Source of the DNA: Mycobacterium sp. 1165178.9 | Lineage (GTDB): Bacteria; Actinomycetota; Actinomycetes; Mycobacteriales; Mycobacteriaceae | NCBI RefSeq assembly: GCF_001673555.1 | Contig: NZ_LZMB01000015.1 | Coordinates: 1 to 32,136 of the forward strand | Direction: 5' to 3' | DNA length: 32,136 bases | Shown here: positions 22,347 through 30,624 of the stretch, piece after piece | How positions within the stretch are numbered: position 1 is the first letter of the stretch | Layout: each line of letters begins with the position of its first letter | Position numbers and translations under genes: made by a program | The notes under the pieces: model-generated | What the model saw: the letters and a program-made list of their open reading frames with translations, nothing else | The model's database searches: none | What the model was told of the DNA's origin: nothing

Positions 22347-23759
22347 GTGGACTCGCGCGTCGGTATGACGTTCGGCAAATACAACCTCACGCGCCTGCTC
22401 GGCAAGGGCGGGGGCGGGGCGGTCTACGAGGCCTTTGACACGGGCAAACAGCGAACTGTCGCAGTGAAGATCCTGGCCGACGAGCTTTCAACCAATCCAA
22501 CGTTTCGCACCCGATTTCAACGAGAGTCACAGGCGGCGGCGATTCTGCAGGAACCACATGTCATTCCGATCCACGACTGGGGCGAGATCGACGGCAATCT
22601 GTACATCGAAATGCGACTGGTGCAGGGGCAGACGCTTCTGGAATTGATCGCGAACGGTCCGCTGACGCCCGCACGCGCCGTGGCCATCACCAGTCAGGTC
22701 GCCGCAGCGCTGGATGCCGCACACGGCGAGGGATTGATCCATCGAGACATCAAGCCGCAGAACATCATCGTCACCGCCGCCGACTTTGTGTATCTCGTCG
22801 ACTTCGGCATAGCCGAGGGCCGAGGCGATCCTCGGCTGACGACGGTGGGAACTCAGATCGGCACGTTGAATTACATGGCGCCCGAACGATTTCGCAACGA
22901 AGTGGCCACACCCGCGGTCGACGTCTACTCGCTGGCGTGCGTGTTGTACGAGTCGCTCACCGCAGACGCCCCGTTTGCCGGTGACAGCCTCGAGCATGTG
23001 GTGGCGGCCCATCTGGCTTTGCCACCACCGCGACCCAGCGCGGCGAATCCGCGGGTTCCCATTGCGCTCGACGACGTCGTCGCCCGCGGCATGGCCAAAC
23101 ATCCCGACGACCGGTACGGATCGGCGGGCGCCCTGGCCCGTGCGGCCCAACGCGCTTTGGGCAGCGGAGGCGAAAGCACCGACCCCATAGCTTCAGCAGA
23201 TGACGCATGGACACACGTCGACGGGACTCGACCGCTCTCCGCGGGGGTCCGACCGGGCCGCGCTGCCGCGGAGCCTCGCGACCAAGGTAGGCGCCGATGG
23301 GTGCTGCCAAGCGTGATCGCCATAACGGCGGCTCTAGTTCTGGCGGGCATCGGTTTGGACATCGGCCTCTTTGCCGACCGGCCGAGCGCGCAGCAGGAGA
23401 CCCCCGCGCGTGCTTCGCTGCCTCCGCTGGTGACCGGGCCCGACCTGAGCAGCCTGCACCAGTCCTGCGATCAGGGCTTTTCCTTGCCGAACGCCACGGG
23501 TTTCGGCACCCACGCGGGCCGCGGGACCCCCGAAACCTCATGCCTTTTCGCCAACAGCGTCTTGGCCACCTACTGGGCGGAATACGGCAATGCCAGCCCG
23601 TTACCTCGGGCCGTCTCGGCACCGGGCGCCGTCGACTGCAAGACCGTGCCCGGTGCGCTGTGCAACGGCTCCAACTTTCTCATGCACTGCCAGCAGCAAC
23701 CGGGGGACAGCTGGATCACCTGTGTCGGTGGAAGCAGCGCGCGTGTGTACCTGTGGTGA
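22347..23759 (+). CDS. Receptor Ser/Thr protein kinase (PknE/PknH-type) with six-cysteine ectodomain
   Basis: 470 residues from the GTG at 22347; AAGGGG six bases upstream favours this over the ATG at 22341. The kinase domain (about 10-270) shows the P-loop LGKGGGGAVYEA, Lys41, the HRDIKPQN catalytic loop (Asp134), DFG (Asp152), an activation loop with several Thr (TTVGTQIGT) and MAPE. It is closest by eye to mycobacterial PknE/PknH. A proline/charge-rich linker, one membrane segment (about 318-342) and an outer domain follow. The ectodomain has six Cys (374, 399, 431, 439, 448, 459), fit for three disulfides. It lies 27 bp before an EmbR-type gene, the pknH-embR order. Name not assigned because the sensor differs from the classic ones I can recall. 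Confidence 0.94.
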   Translation: MDSRVGMTFGKYNLTRLLGKGGGGAVYEAFDTGKQRTVAVKILADELSTNPTFRTRFQRESQAAAILQEPHVIPIHDWGEIDGNLYIEMRLVQGQTLLELIANGPLTPARAVAITSQVAAALDAAHGEGLIHRDIKPQNIIVTAADFVYLVDFGIAEGRGDPRLTTVGTQIGTLNYMAPERFRNEVATPAVDVYSLACVLYESLTADAPFAGDSLEHVVAAHLALPPPRPSAANPRVPIALDDVVARGMAKHPDDRYGSAGALARAAQRALGSGGESTDPIASADDAWTHVDGTRPLSAGVRPGRAAAEPRDQGRRRWVLPSVIAITAALVLAGIGLDIGLFADRPSAQQETPARASLPPLVTGPDLSSLHQSCDQGFSLPNATGFGTHAGRGTPETSCLFANSVLATYWAEYGNASPLPRAVSAPGAVDCKTVPGALCNGSNFLMHCQQQPGDSWITCVGGSSARVYLW

Positions 23760-23786
23760 GGGAAAGTCGAACGGATTGCGATCGCT

Positions 23787-24917
23787 ATGACCCATGGCGC
23801 GTTGCTGTTTGGGCTCTTGGGACCGTTGCAAATGAGTGCCGACGGTACCGACCTACCGTTGGGCGCGGCGAAACAGCGAGCTGTGTTGGCTTTGCTGCTG
23901 ATCAACCGCAACCGCACCGTTGCGGTTGATTCGTTGATCGATGCCGCGTGGCAACAAGGCCCGCCGCCCGAGGCTCGAGCGAGCCTGCATGCGCATGTCT
24001 CCAGGATCCGCCGATTGATCAGCAGTGCGGGTGCCGATCCCGCCGCGATCCTGGCCAGCATCCAGCCCGGGTATCGGCTGACCGTGCCCGAACAGGATTG
24101 CGACCTAGGTCGTTTCACGATCGAAAGCAAGGTAGGAATTGAGGCGGCGGCCGCCGGCCGTTTCGAACAGGCCAGCGGTCACTTGTCGGCCGCGCTGGCC
24201 GAGTGGCGCGGACCGGTGCTCGAGGATTTACGTGACTTCCCATTCGTGGACGCCTTCGACGCTGCTCTGACAGAGGACAAGCTGGTGGCGCTCACCGCAC
24301 GAGCGGAAGCCGAAATGGCTTGCGGCCGAAGCCGTTCGATTATCGGTGAGCTCGAAGCCATGACGGCCGAGCATCCATACCGAGAACCGCTCTGGGCGCA
24401 ACTGATCACCGCCTACTACCTGACGGAACGCCAATACGACGCGCTCGACACCTACGCGCGGCTCAAGACCGCGCTCGCAGACGATTTGGGCATTGATCCC
24501 GGCCCCACATTGCGGCGCCTTCATCAGCGGATCCTTCGCCAAGAACCACTGGACGTCCAACAGGCTGCGCGCGCAACGGCCAAACGCGCAGCGGTGACTC
24601 GTCGGCGATCCGCCGAACTTACGCACGAGTCCGTCGTCGCACACCTGCGCGATAGCGACGGAAGACGTTATCCGCTGCGAGGAACAGTCACCAGGATCGG
24701 CCGCCTCGCCGAGAATGACATCGTTCTCGACGACGACACCGTCAGTCGCTATCACGCGGTGATCGTTGACACCGGAAACAATTTTGTCATCACCGATCTT
24801 CGGTCAGCCAACGGCGTCGACGTGGGGGAGCAGTGCATTCGCGCGAGCGCGACGCTGGCCGATGGCGACCGCATTCGCATCTGCGGCCACGAATTCATCT
24901 TCGAAATTGCGCGGTAG
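23787..24917 (+). CDS. embR: EmbR-type regulator (winged helix, BTAD, FHA)
   Basis: 376 residues, against 388 for M. tuberculosis EmbR. The opening FGLLGPLQMSADGT and KQRAVLALLLINRNRTVAVD match EmbR closely. Domains in order are a winged helix (about 8-100), BTAD helices (about 105-255, with DDLGIDPGPTLRRLHQRIL), and a C-terminal FHA domain (about 285-376) with TRIGRLAENDIVLDDDTVS and ITDLRSANGVDV. The phosphothreonine-binding residues Arg306, Ser320 and Asn342 are in place. EmbR is phosphorylated by PknH and activates embCAB arabinosyltransferase genes. Here the kinase lies just upstream, so the same kinase-regulator pairing is expected. The embCAB genes are not in this window. Several EmbR-like paralogues exist in mycobacteria, so orthology is not certain. 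Confidence 0.9.
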   Translation: MTHGALLFGLLGPLQMSADGTDLPLGAAKQRAVLALLLINRNRTVAVDSLIDAAWQQGPPPEARASLHAHVSRIRRLISSAGADPAAILASIQPGYRLTVPEQDCDLGRFTIESKVGIEAAAAGRFEQASGHLSAALAEWRGPVLEDLRDFPFVDAFDAALTEDKLVALTARAEAEMACGRSRSIIGELEAMTAEHPYREPLWAQLITAYYLTERQYDALDTYARLKTALADDLGIDPGPTLRRLHQRILRQEPLDVQQAARATAKRAAVTRRRSAELTHESVVAHLRDSDGRRYPLRGTVTRIGRLAENDIVLDDDTVSRYHAVIVDTGNNFVITDLRSANGVDVGEQCIRASATLADGDRIRICGHEFIFEIAR

Positions 24918-25739
24918 TCAACTATGCCGAGGTGTCCCCTCGGCCGTGCAGCCTGGTTGAGCGTCGAAGTAGTACATTCGGTAAGCCAAATCGCCGTTCT
25001 GCAATCCCTTGCGACAAGCCTTCGCCCATACCGCGTCGACGAGGAAGGCCGGACTGTAGCCATTCAGCTCCTTGAAGCGCGGCAAACTCTTCTCCAGTCC
25101 AAGCGCAACCTGGTCATTGATGACCCTTTCCGAACGGAGCCGCATGGGGCAGTCGCCGAGTTCCTTCTCCCATTGGGCGATACGGTCGCTACGGCGGATA
25201 TCGGCGTAAAGAAAATGCCCTCCCGGGCGTAGCACGCGTGCCACTTCGGCGAGGAATCGCGGCAACGATGGGTAGCAAAACCCGGCTTCGATATTTACGA
25301 CGGCGTCGAAGGATTGATCGGGGAACGGTAGGTCCTGGGCGTCGCCTTGGACAAAATTAAGGCCGGGCAGGTCGTGGTTTCTGCGGCAGAAGTCGACGCC
25401 AACCGGGTTCAAGTCGAGCCCTGTGTAAGAGGCGGGGGCGAGGGTGCGCGTGAGGTAGGAGGCCCCGCCGCCGTGTCCGCAGCTGACTTCGAGCACGCGT
25501 TGGCCGGTGAGATCGACTTGGGTCGCCACGCGGTGATAGAGCTGAATGGAAAACCGGTTGGGCTCGTCGGACGCCTCCAACGGCAGGCCCATCGGGGGGT
25601 CTTCCTCGTAACCTGATCCTATGAAGACCAGATCATCGTTGCTGAAGCGGCTGAGCCAGCGAAACCAGTAGTTCGCCAAGAAGCCAAAGGAGTTCCGGGA
25701 CCGGGCTAATCCTGGGCGTTCCTTGAGGCGCACGGGCAA
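24918..25739 (-). CDS. SAM-dependent methyltransferase, phthiotriol dimycocerosate methyltransferase-like
   Basis: About 273 residues. It is closely similar to M. tuberculosis Rv2952, which O-methylates phthiotriol and phenolphthiotriol dimycocerosates: YEEDPPMGLPLEASDEPNR, LYHRVATQVDLTGQRVLEVS, CGHGGGASYLTRTL, ASYTGLDLN. SAM motif I is VLEVSCGHGGG (82-92). The last part (AYRMYYFDA) also matches. No PDIM synthesis genes are in the window, so the substrate may be another lipid such as a glycopeptidolipid or fatty acyl hydroxyl. The start is uncertain: TTG at 25739 or GTG at 25733, neither with a clear ribosome binding site. Its stop codon abuts that of embR. Confidence 0.9.
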   Translation of the reverse strand: MPVRLKERPGLARSRNSFGFLANYWFRWLSRFSNDDLVFIGSGYEEDPPMGLPLEASDEPNRFSIQLYHRVATQVDLTGQRVLEVSCGHGGGASYLTRTLAPASYTGLDLNPVGVDFCRRNHDLPGLNFVQGDAQDLPFPDQSFDAVVNIEAGFCYPSLPRFLAEVARVLRPGGHFLYADIRRSDRIAQWEKELGDCPMRLRSERVINDQVALGLEKSLPRFKELNGYSPAFLVDAVWAKACRKGLQNGDLAYRMYYFDAQPGCTAEGTPRHS

Positions 25740-25944
25740 AGTATGCCACTATGCGCCGCGGCAAATTGGCAAGTCAGCCAAGCACGTTTCAGCCGGAGTT
25801 GGCGCGACCGCCACGCGATCCGACGCGGGGCACAAGAGGACGGTACGGAGCGCTTCGCCGTAATGGCCGCGCGAATCCCGACCGGCTCCGTCATTGCTTG
25901 TGACATCGTTGAGAAAAACGGCGTGGAAGATAGCAGCAAACCCG

Positions 25945-25950
25945 TAAACT
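25945..25950 (+). promoter_or_regulatory. -10 box (TAAACT) for a leaderless sterol-desaturase transcript
   Basis: TAAACT fits TAnnnT and ends six bases before the ATG at 25957, which has no ribosome binding site. No strong -35 element is seen. The 217-bp gap between the divergent methyltransferase and this gene otherwise holds nothing recognisable. Confidence 0.45.
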
Positions 25951-25956
25951 CCGCGC

Positions 25957-26922
25957 ATGCGCTTCGCCGCATCCTGGATCCTATGGCCGTTGCTCGTTGC
26001 TGCGAGCTGTGCGATCACCGCCGCGGGACTACGTCATGGCATCAACGGTTCCATCATCCTCGCCGGCGTCTACTTCAACCTCATGCTGGCGTTGGGCGCC
26101 CTCGAGCGTGTGCTGCCGTTCGAGCGCGAATGGGTCCGTTCGGACGGCCAAATCACCCACGACGTGGTCTTCACCCTTATCGGCACCAGCTTGCCTGGCA
26201 CGCTAGCGGACAGCCTCGTGTTGGCCTGCACCGTCGGCGTGGCGCAGTGGCTCGCCCGCCACGTCGGAGGCTCGTTGTGGCCGCATGACTGGCCCGCCGC
26301 GGCGCAGATCGCACTGGTGGTGCTGGTCGGCGACTTCGGCGCGTATTGGGGCCACCGCTCATTTCACAATGTGTCCTGGCTGTGGCCGTATCATGCCGTC
26401 CACCACAACGTGCCGCGCCTGTGGTATCTCAACACCGGGCGCATTCATCCCGTCGACTCGGCGCTGATGATGGTGTTCTCGATGGTGCCGTTGTACCTGC
26501 TCGGGGCTCCCGAGGACATGGTGGTGTGGCTGTTCTCGTTCACCACTTTCGTCGGCATGTTGTCGCACTGCAACGTCAACCTGCGCTGCGGCACCCTCGA
26601 CTGGTTGTTTTGCACCCCGGGAGTTCACCGCTGGCATCACTCGCGCCTAATCACCGAGAGCAACAACAACTACGGCGAAATCACCATGGTTTGGGACGTG
26701 CTGTTTCGCACGCACTATCGCCAACAAAGGCGGCCGCCATGCGATATAGGTACCAGCACACCGATACCGGCGGACATCGTGGGGCAGTTTGTGGCGCCGC
26801 TGCGGCTGAGCTGGCAGGCAGCGACGGACCGCCCGGCGCCATCCGCACGCATACGAAAACCTCTGCGTTATACGCATTTTCGTGATCATTCGGTGGCACC
26901 GCTACGGCTGTCGCGGCCGTAG
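25957..26922 (+). CDS. Sterol desaturase/fatty acid hydroxylase-family protein
   Basis: 321 residues, with about four membrane segments. The eight-histidine di-iron pattern is partly visible: GHRSFH (His133, His137), HAVHHN (146, 149, 150) and HRWHHS (224, 227, 228). This is the FA-hydroxylase superfamily, membrane enzymes that hydroxylate or desaturate lipids using O2. The core ends near residue 265. The last ~55 residues contain VAPLRLSW and VAPLRLSRP, a short repeat, and include a DNA hairpin, so the true end could be earlier in an ancestral form. It has no ribosome binding site and may be leaderless. It is divergent from the lipid methyltransferase, consistent with envelope lipid modification. 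Confidence 0.9.
   Translation: MRFAASWILWPLLVAASCAITAAGLRHGINGSIILAGVYFNLMLALGALERVLPFEREWVRSDGQITHDVVFTLIGTSLPGTLADSLVLACTVGVAQWLARHVGGSLWPHDWPAAAQIALVVLVGDFGAYWGHRSFHNVSWLWPYHAVHHNVPRLWYLNTGRIHPVDSALMMVFSMVPLYLLGAPEDMVVWLFSFTTFVGMLSHCNVNLRCGTLDWLFCTPGVHRWHHSRLITESNNNYGEITMVWDVLFRTHYRQQRRPPCDIGTSTPIPADIVGQFVAPLRLSWQAATDRPAPSARIRKPLRYTHFRDHSVAPLRLSRP
26854..26882. repeat. Two-part inverted repeat inside the 3' end of the sterol-desaturase gene
   Basis: CGAAAA...TTTTCG flank TGCGT-TAT-ACGCA, giving an 11-bp stem interrupted by a four-base bulge. It lies 40 bp before the stop codon and 116 bp before the UvrA-like gene. It may be a regulator site or RNA hairpin for the next gene. Confidence 0.4.
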
Positions 26923-26997
26923 CAGATTCATCCCCGCTGTCCAGCTGCAAAGTGTCGCGCTTGCGTGGGCTGCGGCAGGGGTACTCGGCTGAGCAAT

Positions 26998-29535
26998 ATG
27001 ACGAAAATTTCCGATCCAAGCACGGACGACATCGACCCTTGTGTGCGCGTTTACGGGACGCGGGTCCACAATCTGCGGGGCGTCGACGTCGTAGCGCCGC
27101 GTGACGCGCTGGTCGCGTTCACCGGAATCTCCGGCTCCGGCAAATCCTCGTTGGCCTTCGGGACCATCTATGCCGAGGCCCAGCGCCGCTACTTCGAATC
27201 GGTCGCTCCGTACGCCCGTCGCCTGCTGTTGCCGACCGGCGCGCCAAAGGTCGATGACATCACCGGGCTCCCGCCTGCAGTCGCACTGCAGCAGCGCCGT
27301 GGTTCAGCGACGTCGCGGTCGACGGTCGGCACCGTCACCACCCTGTCGAACCTGCTGAGGATGCTGTTCTCCCGCGCCGGGACCTATCCACGGGGCGCCA
27401 CGGAACGACTGGACTCCGATGCGTTCTCGCCGAACACGGCGGTGGGGGCCTGCCCGGAATGCCACGGGCTGGGACGAATCCATCGGGTGACCGAAGAGAC
27501 ACTGGTACCGGACCCGTCGCTGACCATCCGCGAAGGTGCCGTCGCCGCATGGCCCGGCGCATGGCAGGGCCAAAACCTACGTGACATCCTCGTCACGCTG
27601 GGATATGACATCGACAAGCCATGGCGCAAACTCCCTAAGCGCCAACGCGATTGGATTCTGTTCACCGACGAGCAGCCAACAGTCGAAATCGATCCCAGCC
27701 AGCACCCAGTGCAGGCCGACTATTACTACAACGGCACGTTCTCCAGCGCCGAACGCCACGTCCGCCACACATTGGCTAACTCCCACAGCCCGATGATGCG
27801 TCGTCGCGTACTGCAATTCGTTGACAGCGTCGAGTGCCCAGTATGCGACGGTTCCGGGCTGCGGCCGGAGGCGCTCAGGGTGACGTTCGCCGGACGCACC
27901 ATCGCCGAATACACGGCGATGCCGCTGTCCGACCTTGCTGACACGTTGCGCCCGACGGCTTCTCGGACCGATGCCGTTGCCGCTTACGAGTCAACACAAT
28001 CCGGTGAGCTGACCGAGGTGGCGACCATGATCGCCGCCGACCTGGTCGCACGCCTGCAGGTACTCATCGATCTCGGCCTTGGCTATCTCACTCTTAGTCG
28101 CCGCACTCCGACGGTGTCACCCGGCGAACTGCAGCGGTTGCGGCTGGCCACTCAGCTGCGCGCCGGATTGTTCGGCGTGCTCTATGTGCTCGACGAGCCG
28201 TCGGCTGGACTGCACCCCGCCGATGCCGAACCACTACTCGAGGTGCTCGATCGCCTTCGACGCGCAGGCAATTCGTTATTCGTGGTGGAGCACGACATGG
28301 ACGTGGTACGCCGCGCCGACTGGGTTGTCGACGTTGGACCTGGGGCGGGGGAGCTTGGCGGGGCTGTGCTGTACAGCGGGCCGGTGCCGGGTCTGGCCGA
28401 TATCGAGGGGTCGGTCACTCGTAGGTACCTATTCGACGGGTCCAAGCCGCCGTTTCGCCAGGCCCGCACGAGGTCGGGACAGCTGCGGCTGCGCGGAATC
28501 TGCTTCCACAATTTGAGAGACCTTGATGTGGACCTGCCACTTGGCGTGTACACCGCGGTCACCGGAGTGTCCGGTTCAGGCAAGTCGACGCTCGTCGTCA
28601 AGGTCCTCGGCGATGTCGTGAGAAGCCATCTCGGCACGGGACGGATTGTCGAGCCGACCGACTCCGATGACGACGCAACGGACGGCGGGATCGTCGATCT
28701 CGATCACGACGCGAGCGTCGGGGTGGCGGCAGAGGGGACCGACAAGATCAACCGGTTGGTATCGGTCGACCAGCGCCCGATCGGACGCACGCCGCGGTCG
28801 ACGCTGGCGACCTACACTGGCTTGTTCGACGCCGTCCGCCGCGAATTCGCTGCGACCCCAAAGGCGCGCCGCCGGGGTTGGACAGCGGGCAGGTTTTCCT
28901 TCAATGTGGCCGAAGGTCGCTGTCCCACCTGCCAGGGGGAGGGATTCGTTTCAGTCGAATTGTTGTTCCTGCCGGGCACATACGCGACATGTCCGGCGTG
29001 TCACGGAGCGCGTTACTCCGACGAGACGCTCGAGGTGCGTTATCGCGACCGCACGATCGCCGACGTGCTGGCGATGACCGTCGATGAGGCGTCGGAGTTT
29101 TTTGCCGACGTCGTCAACGCAGCGCGGAGCCTGACCACCCTGCAGGAAGTCGGGCTGGGGTATCTCCGTCTTGGACAGCCCGCGACCGAGCTGTCGGGTG
29201 GCGAGGCGCAGCGAATCAAGCTCGCCTCCGAGCTGCAGAGGCCCCGGCGGGGGCATACTCTCTATGTCCTCGACGAGCCGACCACCGGGCTTCACCCCGC
29301 CGATGTGGATCTGCTTGATCGTCAGCTGCACCGCCTGGTCGACGCGGGCAATACGGTCGTGGTAGCCGAACACGACATGCGGATGGTCGCGGGTGCGGAC
29401 TGGGTGATCGACCTGGGACCGGGAGCCGGCAGCGACGGCGGTCGGGTCGTTGCGGCGGGGCCGCCGAAGAAGGTGGCACGCGCGAAACACAGTCGTACGG
29501 CGCCCTATTTGGCGACAGCAGTTGGCGCTGTGTGA
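26998..29535 (+). CDS. UvrA2-like excinuclease-type ABC ATPase
   Basis: 845 residues from the ATG at 26998; full UvrA is about 950. Two ABC modules are present, with Walker [11 protein letters not shown] (43-52) and [10 protein letters not shown] (about 522-531). The second signature [15 protein letters not shown] (from 732) is perfect; the first reads [12 protein letters not shown] (373-384), with Pro for the second-position Gly. The C-terminal zinc finger is intact (CPTC-x19-CPAC), while the first zinc module keeps only CPECHGLG and the UvrB-binding part is shortened. These are features of class II UvrA (UvrA2/drug-resistance type), linked to DNA damage tolerance or antibiotic resistance, rather than the main repair UvrA. 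No ribosome binding site stands out. It ends convergently with the DUF1206 gene. Confidence 0.9.
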   Translation: MTKISDPSTDDIDPCVRVYGTRVHNLRGVDVVAPRDALVAFTGISGSGKSSLAFGTIYAEAQRRYFESVAPYARRLLLPTGAPKVDDITGLPPAVALQQRRGSATSRSTVGTVTTLSNLLRMLFSRAGTYPRGATERLDSDAFSPNTAVGACPECHGLGRIHRVTEETLVPDPSLTIREGAVAAWPGAWQGQNLRDILVTLGYDIDKPWRKLPKRQRDWILFTDEQPTVEIDPSQHPVQADYYYNGTFSSAERHVRHTLANSHSPMMRRRVLQFVDSVECPVCDGSGLRPEALRVTFAGRTIAEYTAMPLSDLADTLRPTASRTDAVAAYESTQSGELTEVATMIAADLVARLQVLIDLGLGYLTLSRRTPTVSPGELQRLRLATQLRAGLFGVLYVLDEPSAGLHPADAEPLLEVLDRLRRAGNSLFVVEHDMDVVRRADWVVDVGPGAGELGGAVLYSGPVPGLADIEGSVTRRYLFDGSKPPFRQARTRSGQLRLRGICFHNLRDLDVDLPLGVYTAVTGVSGSGKSTLVVKVLGDVVRSHLGTGRIVEPTDSDDDATDGGIVDLDHDASVGVAAEGTDKINRLVSVDQRPIGRTPRSTLATYTGLFDAVRREFAATPKARRRGWTAGRFSFNVAEGRCPTCQGEGFVSVELLFLPGTYATCPACHGARYSDETLEVRYRDRTIADVLAMTVDEASEFFADVVNAARSLTTLQEVGLGYLRLGQPATELSGGEAQRIKLASELQRPRRGHTLYVLDEPTTGLHPADVDLLDRQLHRLVDAGNTVVVAEHDMRMVAGADWVIDLGPGAGSDGGRVVAAGPPKKVARAKHSRTAPYLATAVGAV

Positions 29536-29551
29536 TTTTCGGTGAGAAGGC

Positions 29552-29571
29552 CGTTGATCGAATTGTCAACG
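29552..29571. terminator. Hairpin between convergent genes
   Basis: CGTTGA (29552-29557) pairs with TCAACG (29566-29571) around an 8-base loop, in the 53-bp gap between the convergent UvrA-like and DUF1206 genes. There is no T-run. A bidirectional end is plausible. Confidence 0.4.
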
Positions 29572-29588
29572 CTCTTGCTGAGTCCGAG

Positions 29589-30455
29589 TCACATCCGCGC
29601 ATAGCGGCTCAGGGCGAAGCTGTACAGGCCGTAAGCGGCAAACCCGCATCCTGCCAGAAGGATCAGCACTGTGCCGAATGGGGCTTCCCGCAACGTTTTC
29701 ACCGCGCCATCGAGACCCGTCGCCTTCGATGGGTCAGCGCGAACGGAGGCGACGACCACCAAGAGGCCGGCCCCGGCCAAGACCACACCTTCGGCGACGT
29801 ACCCACAAAAACCCAGAGCAGTCATCGCCCGCCCGGGCGACACGGTGAGATCGTTGCAGAACTTCCGCGATGCTCCTTTGAAGGCGAAGTAGCTGCCGAT
29901 TGCGACGATGACGAGCCCGACCGTAATGAGGGCCAGTTTGCCCTGCGTGGACTGCATCAACCGAGCGCTAAGCCCGGCGTTTTGAGCGGCGCTAGATTTG
30001 CGCCCGCCCAGCGCGAACTGCGTCGCGGTGATTGCGACCGCTGCATACACAATGGCGAGGCCGAAAGCCTTGAGCCGGTTCACTATTCGAAAATCTTGGG
30101 GATCCCGCCGGCGTTCCGCTGGGTGGAGGCCGACAACGGTCTCCGCAAGCCGCCACAGCGTCAGGGGAACCAGCGCCACCGCGACTGCCCACAGCGCGAC
30201 GAAACCACCGGTGGTATCGGCGAGAGTTTTCAGCGCGCCCGTCTGATCAGCATCACCGTTGCCTCCGAAGGCTATGCGGACGACGAGGTAAGCGATCAAT
30301 AGGTGCATCAGCCCACTGATGAGATACCCGACGCGGGCCGCGATCTGCGCGGCCCGCTCAGATGTAGCGCGTCGCACGGCATCGCTGGGACTGATCGCCC
30401 CTGCCATTTCGCTGGCGTTCCCCGCCTTGTTCCGGGTTTTATCCGCGCCGCTCAT
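29589..30455 (-). CDS. DUF1206 integral membrane protein
   Basis: 288 residues from the ATG at 30455. The protein has three repeats of a two-helix unit typical of DUF1206: AARVGYLISGLMHLLIAYLV, then IVNRLKAFGLAIVYAAVAIT, then MTALGFCGYVAEGVVLAGAG, each ending in a second hydrophobic helix. The final helix LAGCGFAAYGLYSFALSRYA is the usual end. The function of the family is unknown. An in-frame extension to 30548 has no family similarity and no better start signal, so the shorter start is used. Confidence 0.88.
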   Translation of the reverse strand: MSGADKTRNKAGNASEMAGAISPSDAVRRATSERAAQIAARVGYLISGLMHLLIAYLVVRIAFGGNGDADQTGALKTLADTTGGFVALWAVAVALVPLTLWRLAETVVGLHPAERRRDPQDFRIVNRLKAFGLAIVYAAVAITATQFALGGRKSSAAQNAGLSARLMQSTQGKLALITVGLVIVAIGSYFAFKGASRKFCNDLTVSPGRAMTALGFCGYVAEGVVLAGAGLLVVVASVRADPSKATGLDGAVKTLREAPFGTVLILLAGCGFAAYGLYSFALSRYARM

Positions 30456-30624
30456 CGGGGTGTCTTTCTCTTTGGATGCAAAATGATGGGCCCAGTGGCG
30501 ACTACCCATTTTGCTGGTGCGCCACGCGCGCCGCGCAGGCCCTGACACAGCCGGTACGGCCGGGACCGGTGAAGACTTCCGCCGCGCCGCCTCGAATTTA
30601 TACCGTTCAATGTGGCGGGCAGTG

